A stretch of DNA of 64,000 bases from an uncultured Alphaproteobacteria bacterium (GCA_902563505.1 CACEXK010000004.1:1-64000); one strand, 5' to 3'. Shown: positions 17,564 through 27,256, counted from the stretch's first letter. Notes: generated by a model not told the origin, from the letters alone. Numbers and translations are program-made.

Positions 17564-17592
17564 ATGTCACAAATCTGTAACAAAACTATCAT
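17564..17592 (+). promoter_or_regulatory. Pho box with three half-sites upstream of pstS
   Basis: Three 7-bp half-sites spaced exactly 11 bp apart: ATGTCAC (17564), CTGTAAC (17575) and CTATCAT (17586), with AT-only spacers AAAT and AAAA. This matches PhoB direct repeats. The site lies 61 bp before the pstS ATG and about 88 bp from the divergent fae-like start, so it could influence both promoters. Its direct-repeat orientation favours pstS. Confidence 0.8.
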
Positions 17593-17653
17593 AATTTAGT
17601 TTCACAAGTTTTTTATGTTAGGTTTTTAACTTTAACAATGATGAGGAACTATT

Positions 17654-18709
17654 ATGAAGAAAATGCTATATATTTTGTCAATTACCCTTTTATTTGGTTT
17701 AAATTATAATGCTTTTGCACGTGATCAGATAAAAATTGTTGGATCATCAACTGTTTATCCTTTTGCTACAGTTGTTGCTGAAAGATTCGGAAAATCAAGT
17801 GGTTTTAAGACACCTGTAATTGAATCAACTGGTTCAGGAGGCGGTCTAAAGCTTTTCTGTGCTGGTTTAGGAACAGAACACCCAGATATAACTAATGCCT
17901 CGAGAAGAATAAAAACAAAAGAGGTGCAAAAATGTTCTAAAAACGGTGTTGATGATATTACAGAAATTAAAGTAGGGTTTGACGGAATTGCTTTAGCTAA
18001 TGCTAAGTCTGGACCAACTTTAAAATTATCTCTAAAAGAGCTTTATCTTGCGTTAGCAAGAGTTGTTCCGGCAGATAAAGAGGGCAATACTGTAAAACCT
18101 AATCCATACAAAATGTGGAATGAAATTAACCCTGACCTTCCTGCAGCACCTATTGTTGTAATTGGTCCACCTCCGACTTCAGGAACAAGAGATGCTTTTA
18201 ATGAATTAGCTATTGAAAAGGGTTGTAAAAAGTTTCCAGGACGAAAAGCTTTAAAAAAAGAAAATAAAAAACTTTATAAAGCTGAATGTAGAGGGATTAG
18301 AGAAGACGGTCCTTATGTTGAAGCTGGAGAAAATGACAATCTTATAATTGAAAAACTAGTTGCTGACCCTGGTGCCATCGGTGTTTTTGGGTATTCTTTT
18401 CTTGACCAGAATAGAGATAAAGTTAAACCTTCAGAAATTGATGGTGTACTTCCAAAATTTGAAGATATTTCATCCGGGAAATATCCAGTTTCTAGATCAC
18501 TCTTTTTCTATGTAAAAAATGCACATGCAGCAGTAATTCCTGGAATAAAAGAGTATGTTCGGGAATTTACGGCAGAAAAAGCTATTGGTTCGGACGGATA
18601 CCTAATTTCAAAAGGTTTAATTCCATTACCTAATGATGAAAGAATGAAATTCGCTAAGGATGGAAAAAAACTAGCTAAGTTTAATCCAAAGGAATTAATT
18701 AAAAAATAA
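17654..18709 (+). CDS. pstS: Periplasmic phosphate-binding protein PstS
   Basis: High-affinity phosphate receptor of the PstSCAB ABC transporter. The signal peptide (residues 1-22, ending NAFA) is followed by the ligand-binding opening IKIVGSSTVYPFATVVAERF. Further phosphate-contact regions are ESTGSGGGLKLFCAG, SRRIK and PPTSGTRDAF. The 351-residue length is typical of the alphaproteobacterial type. It is first in the pstS-pstC-pstA-pstB-phoU-phoB operon and is preceded by a three-half-site Pho box and a GATGAGGAAC ribosome-binding region. Confidence 0.96.
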   Translation: MKKMLYILSITLLFGLNYNAFARDQIKIVGSSTVYPFATVVAERFGKSSGFKTPVIESTGSGGGLKLFCAGLGTEHPDITNASRRIKTKEVQKCSKNGVDDITEIKVGFDGIALANAKSGPTLKLSLKELYLALARVVPADKEGNTVKPNPYKMWNEINPDLPAAPIVVIGPPPTSGTRDAFNELAIEKGCKKFPGRKALKKENKKLYKAECRGIREDGPYVEAGENDNLIIEKLVADPGAIGVFGYSFLDQNRDKVKPSEIDGVLPKFEDISSGKYPVSRSLFFYVKNAHAAVIPGIKEYVREFTAEKAIGSDGYLISKGLIPLPNDERMKFAKDGKKLAKFNPKELIKK

Positions 18710-18722
18710 ACAAGCGGGGTGT

Positions 18723-20108
18723 ATGGGGTTTTGGTCCTTTTTTGTAATTTTTTGTTTTATCAGCTTTTATGTGTATTGGTATAGCACTACTAAAGCTCTG
18801 AAATTCAATTCTGATGTTAAAAAAGGACAAAAACTCCCCTCTCTACCTTCCTACTACGGGACTCATTCTTTCTTTTGGCTTTTCATACCTATTTTTTTAC
18901 TATTAGTTTCCTGGTTTTTTTTAAAACCTTTTATTCTTGACTTTTTTCTATTAAAAAAAATTCCTCAGGACTTTCTGGCGAATTTTGGAGGCAAACCAAA
19001 AATGCTAATAGATACAATAAAGTCAACAAACCCGGAAAATTTTTTTCCAGGAACAAACCCTGTTATTATTGATTCTGCTAAATATTTTCATAGTTTAAAA
19101 ATAATATCTGATTCTTATGTTTATTCAGGTGTTTTGATTCTAGGGTTGTTATCTAGTACTTTTTCTCTACGAAAAATCTCGGTTATTTTTAAAGCAAGGC
19201 AGGCCGTAGAGAAAACTAATATAAATTTGCTTATTCTGTGCTCAGTTATAGCAATAGTCACAACTGTAGGGATTGTTTTTTCATTAATTTTTGAAGCTTT
19301 ACGTTTTTTTGATAAAATCCCATTTTTTGATTTTCTTTTTGGTATTACATGGAGCCCCCAAACTGCAATAAGGGAAGGACAAATAGCTAGCGAAGGGTCT
19401 TTTGGAGCCATTCCAATCTTTACAGGAACGCTTTTAGTAACTCTTATTGCTATGTTTGTTGCAATTCCAATTGGTCTTTTATCGGCAATATATTTGGCTG
19501 AATACGCAAAACCAAAAGTAAGGTCAACCATAAAGCCAATTCTAGAAATCTTGGCAGGTGTTCCCACAGTTGTTTACGGTTTCTTTGCTGCAATTACAGT
19601 TGGTCCCTTCTTAAAAGAAATTGCTATTTTTTTTGGCTTCAGTATCGCTTCAGAAAGTGCGCTTGCTGCTGGTGGTGTAATGGGAATTATGATTATCCCT
19701 TTCATTTCTTCATTATCAGACGATGTGATGAGTGCTGTACCTCAATCCTTACGAGATGGTTCCTATGCAATTGGCGCTACAAAGTCAGAAACAATAAAAC
19801 AGGTTGTTTTACCAGCTGCACTTCCAGGCGTTGTTGCAGCAATTCTTCTTGCCGTATCCAGAGCAATTGGTGAGACAATGATCGTAGTAATGGCAGCTGG
19901 TATATCCGCTAACTTGACAATGAATCCATTTGAGTCTGTTACTACTGTTACTGTTCAGATCGTAACTTTGTTAGTAGGAGATCAAGAGTTTGATAGCGCA
20001 AAAACACTTGCGGCTTTTGCTTTAGGAATAACTCTTTTTTTTCTTACTCTTTTCTTAAATTTGATTGCACTAAAAATTGTTAGGAAGTACAGGGAAAAAT
20101 ATGAGTAA
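18723..20108 (+). CDS. pstC: Phosphate ABC transporter permease PstC
   Basis: Inner-membrane permease subunit of the phosphate importer. The C-terminal half is the classical PstC domain with GTLLVTLIAMFVAIPIGLLSAIYLAEYAKPKVR and the EAA loop (RDGSYAIGATKSETIKQVVLPAALPGVVAAILLAVSRAIGETM). At 461 residues it carries the extended N-terminal membrane region found in many alphaproteobacteria rather than the ~310-residue E. coli form. It starts 13 bp after pstS behind a GCGGGG-type ribosome-binding site and overlaps pstA by 8 bp if pstA begins at 20101. Confidence 0.95.
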   Translation: MGFWSFFVIFCFISFYVYWYSTTKALKFNSDVKKGQKLPSLPSYYGTHSFFWLFIPIFLLLVSWFFLKPFILDFFLLKKIPQDFLANFGGKPKMLIDTIKSTNPENFFPGTNPVIIDSAKYFHSLKIISDSYVYSGVLILGLLSSTFSLRKISVIFKARQAVEKTNINLLILCSVIAIVTTVGIVFSLIFEALRFFDKIPFFDFLFGITWSPQTAIREGQIASEGSFGAIPIFTGTLLVTLIAMFVAIPIGLLSAIYLAEYAKPKVRSTIKPILEILAGVPTVVYGFFAAITVGPFLKEIAIFFGFSIASESALAAGGVMGIMIIPFISSLSDDVMSAVPQSLRDGSYAIGATKSETIKQVVLPAALPGVVAAILLAVSRAIGETMIVVMAAGISANLTMNPFESVTTVTVQIVTLLVGDQEFDSAKTLAAFALGITLFFLTLFLNLIALKIVRKYREKYE

Positions 20109-21375
20109 TACGAAAATTATAAGAGAATCATTAAAGAAAAGACATTTAGCGGAATCAAGGTTTAAGGCCTATGGGATTTTGGGGATCATATCAGCTACCC
20201 TTTTTCTTATGGCAATCTTATCCACAATCTATATAGAAGGTAAAAGTGCGTTTAAAAGTACCTATATTAAAATAAATATTTTTTACGATCCCTCAATTAT
20301 TGACCCAGAGGGAACAAGAGATATTGAAGAAATCAAATTTGCAAATTATAGAAAAATAATAAAGAATTCATTGAAGAATTACTTTCCAGAGGTTATTGGA
20401 AGAGAAGAACTAAAAAACTTAATTAGCTTTATATCTTCTTCTGAAGAAGAAAATTTAATGAAGGCAGTTTTGGAAAACAATGAATTAATTGGCTCAGATA
20501 AAATAGTATGGCTTAAAGCATCATCTACCATAGATGTCATAAATAAGAATCCAGAAATGAAAAATTTGCCTGAGTCAAATAGATTAATTTCTGATCAAGA
20601 ACTAGTATGGTTTAACAAGTTAGTCTTAAGCGGTGATGTAAAGTTTGGTCTAAACAAGGATTTTTTTTTAAAAGCCGATTCAACGGAACCTGAGCAAGCA
20701 GGAATTCTTGGCTCTATTTTAGGTTCATTTTTTACTTTGCTAATTACTTTGATTCTTTCTTTTCCCGTTGCAGTTGCAGCAGGTGTTTTTCTTGAAGAGT
20801 TAGCTCCTAAGAATAAATTTACAGACTTTATTGAAATAAATATTAATAATTTAGCTGCCGTACCATCAATAATTTTTGGTTTGCTAGGTCTTGCGATTTT
20901 TCTTAATTTGATGCATTTACCCCGTTCAGCCCCTGTTGTTGGAGGAATGGTTTTAGCATTGATGACACTGCCTACGATAATTATCGCCACTAGGGTTTCT
21001 TTAAAAGCAGTTCCACCCTCCATAAGAGAGGCTGCAATTGGGTTAGGGGCAACAAAATTTCAAGCTGTTATTCACCATGTTCTCCCACTTGCTGTTCCAG
21101 GAATTGCAACAGGAACAATAATCGGAATGTCAAGAGCCCTTGGTGAATCAGCTCCTCTATTATTGATAGGCATGGTTGCTTTTATCGTTGATATTCCAGG
21201 CTCTTTTGTTGATTCGGCTACAGTTTTACCAGTTCAAATTTATCTTTGGAAAAGCACCGCTGCTAGAGGTTTTGTTGAATTAACTGCTGCAGGTGTTATT
21301 GTTTTATTAACCTTTTTAATTCTTATGAATGCTTTGGCTATTTTTGTTAGAAACAAATTTGAAAAGAAATGGTAA
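20101..21375 (+). CDS. pstA: Phosphate ABC transporter permease PstA
   Basis: Second permease subunit of the phosphate importer. I choose the ATG at 20101 (MSNTKIIRESLKKRHLAESRFK) rather than the TTG at 20077, because an AGGGA ribosome-binding site precedes it and the N-terminus resembles other long PstA proteins. Length is then 424 residues, including an extra periplasmic region between the first helix and the permease domain. The permease core shows VAVAAGVFLEELAPKNKFTDFIEININNLAAVPSIIFGLLG and the EAA loop IREAAIGLGATKFQAVIHHVLPLAVPGI. It overlaps pstC and is followed 6 bp later by pstB. Confidence 0.95.
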   Translation: MSNTKIIRESLKKRHLAESRFKAYGILGIISATLFLMAILSTIYIEGKSAFKSTYIKINIFYDPSIIDPEGTRDIEEIKFANYRKIIKNSLKNYFPEVIGREELKNLISFISSSEEENLMKAVLENNELIGSDKIVWLKASSTIDVINKNPEMKNLPESNRLISDQELVWFNKLVLSGDVKFGLNKDFFLKADSTEPEQAGILGSILGSFFTLLITLILSFPVAVAAGVFLEELAPKNKFTDFIEININNLAAVPSIIFGLLGLAIFLNLMHLPRSAPVVGGMVLALMTLPTIIIATRVSLKAVPPSIREAAIGLGATKFQAVIHHVLPLAVPGIATGTIIGMSRALGESAPLLLIGMVAFIVDIPGSFVDSATVLPVQIYLWKSTAARGFVELTAAGVIVLLTFLILMNALAIFVRNKFEKKW

Positions 21376-21381
21376 GGCCTT

Positions 21382-22143
21382 ATGGAAAAAACTAAAATAG
21401 AAAGTAAAAAGATAAATGTTTACTATGGAGATAAGAAGGCATTATCAAACATTACCTTAGATATACCAGAAAAAAAAGTAACATCCTTAATCGGTCCGAG
21501 CGGTTGTGGTAAATCAACTTTTTTAAGATGTTTAAATAGAATGAACGATACTATAGATATATGCAGGATTGAGGGAAAAATTTTAGTTGATGGAGAAGAC
21601 ATTTATGATACAAAATTAGATCCAGTATTGCTTAGAGCAAGAATTGGAATGGTCTTTCAAAAACCAAATCCTTTTCCTAAATCCATTTTTGATAATGTTG
21701 CATATGGTCCTAAAATCCATGGATTAACAAACAGCAGTGATGAGTTGCAATTATTAGTTGAATCTAGTTTAAAAAAAGCAGGTTTGTATAATGAAGTAAA
21801 AGATAGGCTCAATGAACCTGGAACATCTTTGTCAGGGGGTCAACAACAAAGGTTATGCATAGCTAGGGCAATAGCTGTTAGTCCAGAAGTTATACTTATG
21901 GATGAGCCCTGCTCAGCTTTAGATCCAATTGCTACAGCTATTATTGAAGAATTAATAGACGAAATATCTAAAAATTTTACCATAGTGATTGTAACTCATT
22001 CCATGCAGCAAGCCGCAAGGGTTTCTAATCAGACAGCTTTTTTTCATATGGGCAATCTCATAGAGGTTGGAAAAACAGATCAAGTTTTCTCTACACCTAA
22101 AGAGAAGAAAACTCAGGATTATATAACAGGTAAGATTGGATGA
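21382..22143 (+). CDS. pstB: Phosphate ABC transporter ATPase PstB
   Basis: ATP-binding subunit that powers phosphate import. Walker A is [19 protein letters not shown], the signature is [16 protein letters not shown] and Walker B is [13 protein letters not shown], followed by the H-loop VTHSMQQA. Length (253 residues) and the RCLNRMND segment are specific to PstB. It ends within the start of phoU (ATTGGATGA), consistent with one transcript. Confidence 0.97.
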   Translation: MEKTKIESKKINVYYGDKKALSNITLDIPEKKVTSLIGPSGCGKSTFLRCLNRMNDTIDICRIEGKILVDGEDIYDTKLDPVLLRARIGMVFQKPNPFPKSIFDNVAYGPKIHGLTNSSDELQLLVESSLKKAGLYNEVKDRLNEPGTSLSGGQQQRLCIARAIAVSPEVILMDEPCSALDPIATAIIEELIDEISKNFTIVIVTHSMQQAARVSNQTAFFHMGNLIEVGKTDQVFSTPKEKKTQDYITGKIG

Positions 22144-22147
22144 TGAT

Positions 22148-22804
22148 ATGAAGGAACATATAGTTTCAAATTACGATGAAGATCTAAATTCACTAAAATC
22201 AAATTTAATTGAAATGGGTATTAATTGTGAAAGACAATTATTTAATGCTATAAATCTTACAAAAATAATTAATATATCTAAAGCAAAGGAAATCGTTAAA
22301 AATGACGACGAAATTGATGCCCAAGAAAGAAGAATAAGAGATTTTGCTACTATCACACTCAGCAAAAGACAGCCACTCGCTGACGACTTAAGGAAAATAA
22401 TCATTGCTCTTAAAATTTCTAGTATTCTCGAAAGAATTGGGGATCATGCTTCAAATGTTGCTGGAAGAATTCTATATGTAAAAAAAGCTCCAGAAAGCTA
22501 TCTAACCGATTCTATATATCAACTAGGTCAATTAGTTTTAAAAAACTTCTCAAAAGCATTAAGCTCTTACGATCAAGAATCACAGAAGATAGCGCAGGTA
22601 GTTCCTGCAGAGGATATTACAATTAATTCAGTTTATGAAACTTGTTTTAGAGAGCATTTACATTTAATGATGGAAGACCCAAAAATTTTAGGTTTTTGTA
22701 CACAAATGTTATTCATAGCTAAAGAACTTGAAAGAATTGGGGACTTATCAAAAGTTATATCAAAAGAAGTAATCTATAATTTAAAAGGTAAGTTGGCGAA
22801 ATGA
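22148..22804 (+). CDS. phoU: Phosphate-signalling regulator PhoU
   Basis: Cytoplasmic helical-bundle protein that links Pst transporter activity to PhoR and prevents phosphate over-uptake. I choose the ATG at 22148 (MKEHIVSNYDEDLNSLKSNLIEMG), which matches the usual PhoU N-terminus. A TTG at 22136 would add MDDD. The two repeats contain the metal-binding-type motifs DDEIDAQE...ERIGDHASNVA and ELERIGDLSKVI. Length is 218 residues, typical. It overlaps phoB by 4 bp (ATGA). Confidence 0.94.
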   Translation: MKEHIVSNYDEDLNSLKSNLIEMGINCERQLFNAINLTKIINISKAKEIVKNDDEIDAQERRIRDFATITLSKRQPLADDLRKIIIALKISSILERIGDHASNVAGRILYVKKAPESYLTDSIYQLGQLVLKNFSKALSSYDQESQKIAQVVPAEDITINSVYETCFREHLHLMMEDPKILGFCTQMLFIAKELERIGDLSKVISKEVIYNLKGKLAK

Positions 22805-23490
22805 GTGAAAAAAGGGAAATTTTAGTTGTTGAAGATGATACGGCTCTTCTCCCAATGATTACTTATAATCTTGAAAAAAATGGGTTTTTAGTTAAAGAAG
22901 CAACAAACGGTGAGGAAGCTTTATTACTTATAAAAGAAGAGATACCTTCTCTGGCTATAATTGATTGGATGATTCCTGCACCATCTGGATTAGAAGTTTG
23001 TAGAATATTAAGAAAAAAAAAAGAAACATCAAAATTACCAATAATAATTCTTTCTGCTAAGGGGGAAGAAGAAGATAAAGTTCGAGGTTTAAATACAGGT
23101 GCTGATGATTATATTACTAAACCCTTTAGTCCCACTGAGTTAATGGCTAGAATAAATTCTCTTCTTAGAAGATCAACTTCCAGTAGTGAAGAAATAATTG
23201 AATTTAAAGATATTTCTATAAACTTGAATGAACATAAAGTTTATAGGAAAAATAAAAAAATTCATTTAGGCCCAACCGAATATAAACTCCTCAAACATTT
23301 TCTTGAAAACCCTGGTAGAGTATATAGCAGAGAACAGTTGCTTGATTCTGTTTGGGGGCACGGAATATATGTTGAGTCCAGGACAGTTGATACCCACATT
23401 AGAAGGCTAAGAAAAGCCATGAATGTTCCCGGAACCAAAAATTTCATCAGAACAGTCAGAGCTGCCGGCTATTCAATTGACATTGATTAA
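22801..23490 (+). CDS. phoB: Phosphate-regulon response regulator PhoB
   Basis: OmpR-family transcription factor that binds Pho boxes when phosphorylated by PhoR. The receiver domain has the acidic pair EDD (11-13), phospho-acceptor Asp55 in IIDWMIPAPSG and the conserved lysine in YITKPFSPTEL. The winged-helix domain (GPTEYKLLKHFLENPGRVYSREQLLDSVWG; DTHIRRLRKAMN; IRTVRAAGYSI) is PhoB-like. It closes the pst operon. Both Pho boxes seen here should be its targets. Confidence 0.95.
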   Translation: MSEKREILVVEDDTALLPMITYNLEKNGFLVKEATNGEEALLLIKEEIPSLAIIDWMIPAPSGLEVCRILRKKKETSKLPIIILSAKGEEEDKVRGLNTGADDYITKPFSPTELMARINSLLRRSTSSSEEIIEFKDISINLNEHKVYRKNKKIHLGPTEYKLLKHFLENPGRVYSREQLLDSVWGHGIYVESRTVDTHIRRLRKAMNVPGTKNFIRTVRAAGYSIDID

Positions 23491-23540
23491 GTTCTCATAA
23501 AAGTTCTTGTTCATTAATATCAATATTTTATTATTGTTAA

Positions 23541-25409
23541 ATGAGCTTTAAAGATGGTGTTTCAATAATAGTTACCGTCTTCAATAAAGAAGAATTTATT
23601 GAAGAGACTCTTAATTCTATTTGTAAACAAATGAGAACCTCCCATCAACTAATTATTGTTGACGATGGTTCCAAAGATCAATCAATAAAAATAATAAATA
23701 CCCTGATTAAAAAAAATAAGAAAAAAAACATTAAGCTAATTAAAAAAAAAAATGAAGGCCCAAGTATTGCTATTAACAAAGCGTTAAAGTTTGTAGATTA
23801 TTCGTTTATAAAACTTGTAGATGGAGATGACATAATCGCTCCATATGCAATTAGTTACATGAAAAAAGAAATGGAAAAATTAAATATCGATCTACTCTAT
23901 GGTGATTGGAAATGGGTTAAAAAACCGAAAGAGTTTAAATTTGAAGATATTAGTTTTAGTTCCGATACAAAAGTTTTGACAAACTCTTTGGAGAAATTTC
24001 TTTTAGGAGGGTGGGGTGGATCCAGCAATTTAATGGTTAAAACACAGGCTTTTTTAAAAATTGGGGGCTGTGATGAAGATGTTTTTGTTCAAGATTTTTC
24101 TGTGCCTATGAAAATTTCTGGTTATCATTTAAAAAAAAAAGGAAATGAAAGATTTGTCATAGCTCAAACCAGCAAATTAATATGTGTTGGCCCCTCGTTT
24201 ATAGAAAACAGAATAATGAATATTAATGGACAAACTCTTTACGATTTGTCTATGGCAACAATAAATTTTATAGAAACTCATCCATTATTACAAAGATCAC
24301 TAATAAATAAATGCAACAATAAAATTATATCAAGGTGTTGGAAATGGCAAAGAAGAGTTAACAAAAAATCTCTGTTCAGTAGAATGTTTCTAAAATATAT
24401 CATCAACAAAATCAAACCTGAAATTGCTAGCGAGGTTTTGAGACAAATAGTTTTTCAAACATGGAAGGAGGAAAAAAACCTCAGAAGATTTGACCAAAAA
24501 TATTTAGATAGGAAAAAAATTTTAGTCTATGTAGGCTTGGATCTTTTGGGTGATGGTTTGATAAAAATCCCCTTTCTTAAAAGTTTAAGAAATTTATTTC
24601 CAAACTCTGAAATCACATGGTTTGCGGGGAAAGGATCGTCAGTTTTTAAATCTACGCTTCAACCTCTTTCCAAAAATCTTATTGATAAAGTTCTGGATAA
24701 CAAAGATTTTGGATCCAATTTTTTTGATATTTTTAAGGCTAAAAATTTCAAAAAATATGACATCGTTATTGATACACAAAAAAGATTTTTAACTACTCTT
24801 ATTCTTTCAATGATACCTAAAAAATTATTCGTTTCAGCAAGTTGTAAATTTTGGTTTTCAGATTTTTTCTATACTGATTACCAAGAAAAAAATCTTAGCA
24901 AACAACTTGTTGATCTTACATTATTTTTTTCAAACCTCCCTCAAAATGTAATATACAAGAAAAATATAAATAATTTTAAGAAAGTAGCTATCTGTCCAGG
25001 TGCCTCAGTATCATGGAAAAGATGGCCAATAAATAAATTTTTAGAAATAGCTGATTTTCTTAAAATAAAAAAATACAAGCCAATTTTCATATTAGGGCCC
25101 CAAGAAAAAGATTTAGAAAGAATTTTAAAATCACAAAAAGTTTTTAAAAGTGATAACCCTATGAAAACCCTTGAATTTGCAAAAAAATGTAATTTTGGAA
25201 TTTCAAATGATACAGGTTGTGGTCACTTAATTGCTTCAGCAGGAATACCCATAATTACAATTTTTGGCCCAACTGATTCACAAAAATTTTCACCTTATGG
25301 GAATCCAGAAAATGTTTCTATATCATCTCAAAATCTTTTTACCTCAAAAAATATTGATCTAATCGAACCACCACTCGTGATAGAAAAATTGAAAACTTTC
25401 TTAAAATAA
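23541..25409 (+). CDS. Fusion glycosyltransferase: GT2 domain plus GT9 (heptosyltransferase-like) domain
   Basis: The first ~300 residues are a GT-A family 2 transferase (SIIVTVFNKEEFIEETLNSICKQ; IIVDDGSKDQS; DxD-type LVDGDD at 93-97). From about residue 328 a second domain begins (KKILVYVGLDLLGDGLIKIPFLKSLRNLFP). It is a GT9/ADP-heptose:LPS heptosyltransferase-like domain, with CPGASVSWKRWPINKF and SNDTGCGHLIASAGIPIITIFGPTD near the end. The protein probably adds two sugars to lipopolysaccharide or another surface glycan on the cytoplasmic side. It stands alone with no other glycan genes nearby. The domain calls are firm, the substrates unknown. Confidence 0.82.
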   Translation: MSFKDGVSIIVTVFNKEEFIEETLNSICKQMRTSHQLIIVDDGSKDQSIKIINTLIKKNKKKNIKLIKKKNEGPSIAINKALKFVDYSFIKLVDGDDIIAPYAISYMKKEMEKLNIDLLYGDWKWVKKPKEFKFEDISFSSDTKVLTNSLEKFLLGGWGGSSNLMVKTQAFLKIGGCDEDVFVQDFSVPMKISGYHLKKKGNERFVIAQTSKLICVGPSFIENRIMNINGQTLYDLSMATINFIETHPLLQRSLINKCNNKIISRCWKWQRRVNKKSLFSRMFLKYIINKIKPEIASEVLRQIVFQTWKEEKNLRRFDQKYLDRKKILVYVGLDLLGDGLIKIPFLKSLRNLFPNSEITWFAGKGSSVFKSTLQPLSKNLIDKVLDNKDFGSNFFDIFKAKNFKKYDIVIDTQKRFLTTLILSMIPKKLFVSASCKFWFSDFFYTDYQEKNLSKQLVDLTLFFSNLPQNVIYKKNINNFKKVAICPGASVSWKRWPINKFLEIADFLKIKKYKPIFILGPQEKDLERILKSQKVFKSDNPMKTLEFAKKCNFGISNDTGCGHLIASAGIPIITIFGPTDSQKFSPYGNPENVSISSQNLFTSKNIDLIEPPLVIEKLKTFLK

Positions 25410-25497
25410 CACTTAAATAAGTTTTAAAGTTAAATTTTTAGCTATTTCTTATGATATTGTTTAATCTGAAAATTACTTAACTTAGGAGTTTACAATT

Positions 25498-25710
25498 ATG
25501 AATAAAATCAAGTGGGTTGGGACAATTTTCGTTCTTTCTGGAATTCTTTTTACCAACTTAAACATCTATCCGATTAACATATTTACTCACGGCTTTGGTG
25601 TAATTCTTTGGACAGCTTATGGGATAATATCCAAAGATAAAGCCATAAGTACAAATTTTGGCTTTCAGATTCCCTTGTTTGGATTGGGAATTGCAAATTA
25701 TTTAACTTAA
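25498..25710 (+). CDS. Small two-helix membrane protein, unknown function
   Basis: A 70-residue protein with two predicted transmembrane segments (VGTIFVLSGILFTNLNIYP and IFTHGFGVILWTAYGI) and a third weakly hydrophobic tail. A clear TTAGGAG ribosome-binding site lies 8 bp before the ATG, which supports real translation. I do not recognise a named family with certainty, although short proteins with a LNIYPxNI segment are common in alphaproteobacteria. It is between the glycosyltransferase and the convergent PfkB kinase. Confidence 0.65.
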   Translation: MNKIKWVGTIFVLSGILFTNLNIYPINIFTHGFGVILWTAYGIISKDKAISTNFGFQIPLFGLGIANYLT

Positions 25711-25721
25711 TTTTTTAAAGT

Positions 25722-26693
25722 TTATTCCAAATCTTTAAGTAAATCTCTAGTGGGTCTTGCCCCATATTGCTTAATAATTTTTGCAGCCACTTTGCATCCA
25801 AACTTGGCTGCTTCAACAACATTATCTTCATATGATAGCTTTGATATGAATCCAGCTGCAAACATATCTCCCGCGCCTGTAGAATCTACAACATTATCAA
25901 CCTTACACGCTTCAATATTAAAAGTTTTTTTATCTTTAAAAATTGTTACCCCATTTTTACTTTTTGTCATTATACAAATCTCTAGAGAGTCTGAAACTTT
26001 ATTAGAAATAATTTTTTCTTCTTTAGAACTAAATATCTCAAAAAATTCCATCTCATTTCCAATCAAGATGTCAACATGATCAGTTATAAATTTCAAAAAA
26101 TCATTTTTAAACATTTTAACTAGATTATGATTTGAAAGTGAAAAAATAATCTTTATGTTATACTTTTTGGATATTTCTATTGCTTTGAATATCGCTCTTC
26201 TTGCTGACTCAGAACTCCACAAATAACCCTCAATTAATAAAAACCTGACTTCCTCAAAAAAAGATTCTGAAACATCGCCCTCATCTAAAGTGGTGCTAGC
26301 TCCAAGGAAAGTTTGCATAGTTCTTTCTCCATCTGGCGTAACAAATACCAAACACCTTGCAGTTGGCAATCCAGTTTCAGATTGATTGCACAAAAATTTT
26401 GTTCCAGATTTTTCCATATCTTCTTTGAAATCATTTCCTAAATCATCATTTTTTACTTTTCCACAAAAAAGGGTTGGCGTTCCAAGAAGTGAAATTCCTA
26501 CTAATGTATTTGCAACAGATCCTCCAGAACTTTTTTTTATCAAGTTTATTTCACTTGTAAGTTTGTCTGATATGTCTTGTTCAACTAAACTCATGGAACC
26601 CTTTTCTAAATTATTTTTCAAAAGGTATTCGTCTGATGACTCGGATATCATATCTAATACGGCATTCCCAAAGCCAAGAATTTTCTTTTTCAT
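25722..26693 (-). CDS. PfkB-family sugar/nucleoside kinase (adenosine kinase-like)
   Basis: A 323-residue ribokinase-fold kinase. The N-terminal substrate motif region contains GSVANTLVGISLLG (glycine-rich, equivalent to GGxxxN) and the C-terminal signature is DSTGAGDMFAAGFISKL, with the catalytic Asp. The opening KKILGFGNAVLDMISESSDEYLLKNNLEKGSMSLVE resembles the adenosine-kinase-like PfkB proteins typical of alphaproteobacteria. The substrate is probably adenosine or a related nucleoside or sugar. It is divergent from the DUF2244 gene, with 89 bp between. Confidence 0.85.
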   Translation of the reverse strand: MKKKILGFGNAVLDMISESSDEYLLKNNLEKGSMSLVEQDISDKLTSEINLIKKSSGGSVANTLVGISLLGTPTLFCGKVKNDDLGNDFKEDMEKSGTKFLCNQSETGLPTARCLVFVTPDGERTMQTFLGASTTLDEGDVSESFFEEVRFLLIEGYLWSSESARRAIFKAIEISKKYNIKIIFSLSNHNLVKMFKNDFLKFITDHVDILIGNEMEFFEIFSSKEEKIISNKVSDSLEICIMTKSKNGVTIFKDKKTFNIEACKVDNVVDSTGAGDMFAAGFISKLSYEDNVVEAAKFGCKVAAKIIKQYGARPTRDLLKDLE

Positions 26694-26782
26694 GATTTAT
26701 TTTATATTATTCACAATCTTTTTTTACCTATTTTTTACAAATTATAACTTTAAAAAGTCAAAAAAGAATTTTATATAATAGT

Positions 26783-27256
26783 ATGACTAACGCTTTGCTA
26801 AACATAACTGTTCTTCCCTACAGGAGTTTATCTAAAAAAGGTTTCAGATATTTGATGCTTTGTGTTGCCGCAGTCTTCTTTTCAATCGGTGTATTTTTCT
26901 GGATCATAGGTGCCTGGCCAGTTTTTGGGTTTCTGGGTCTTGATGTATTGCTTTTGTACTATGCCTTCAAAATGAACTATAAAAGTGGAGAGATTTTTGA
27001 AAACTTAATAATCATAAAAGAAAAATTATTAATAACTAGAAATTTTCCATCTGGAAAAATTCAAAGTTGGGATTTAGAACCTTACTGGACGAAAGCAGAG
27101 TTACTTAAAGCAAATTCGCATAACCACAATTTAATTATAAAATCAAAAAACAAAGTTGTTATGATTGGTTCTTTTTTAAACTTCAAAGATAAAAAGCGAT
27201 TGATGAAAAAAATAAATGAAGCTTTAAAACAATACAAATTAAGCAGAAGAGTATAA
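26783..27256 (+). CDS. DUF2244 family membrane protein
   Basis: A 157-residue protein with two central transmembrane helices (YLMLCVAAVFFSIGVFFWIIGAWPVFGFLGLDVLLLYYAFKMNY) and a C-terminal cytoplasmic domain, matching DUF2244. Family members often sit near cytochrome oxidase genes in alphaproteobacteria, but not here. The function is unknown. A TATAAT-type hexamer overlaps the sequence just before the ATG. The DMT transporter gene follows after a short gap. Confidence 0.8.
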   Translation: MTNALLNITVLPYRSLSKKGFRYLMLCVAAVFFSIGVFFWIIGAWPVFGFLGLDVLLLYYAFKMNYKSGEIFENLIIIKEKLLITRNFPSGKIQSWDLEPYWTKAELLKANSHNHNLIIKSKNKVVMIGSFLNFKDKKRLMKKINEALKQYKLSRRV

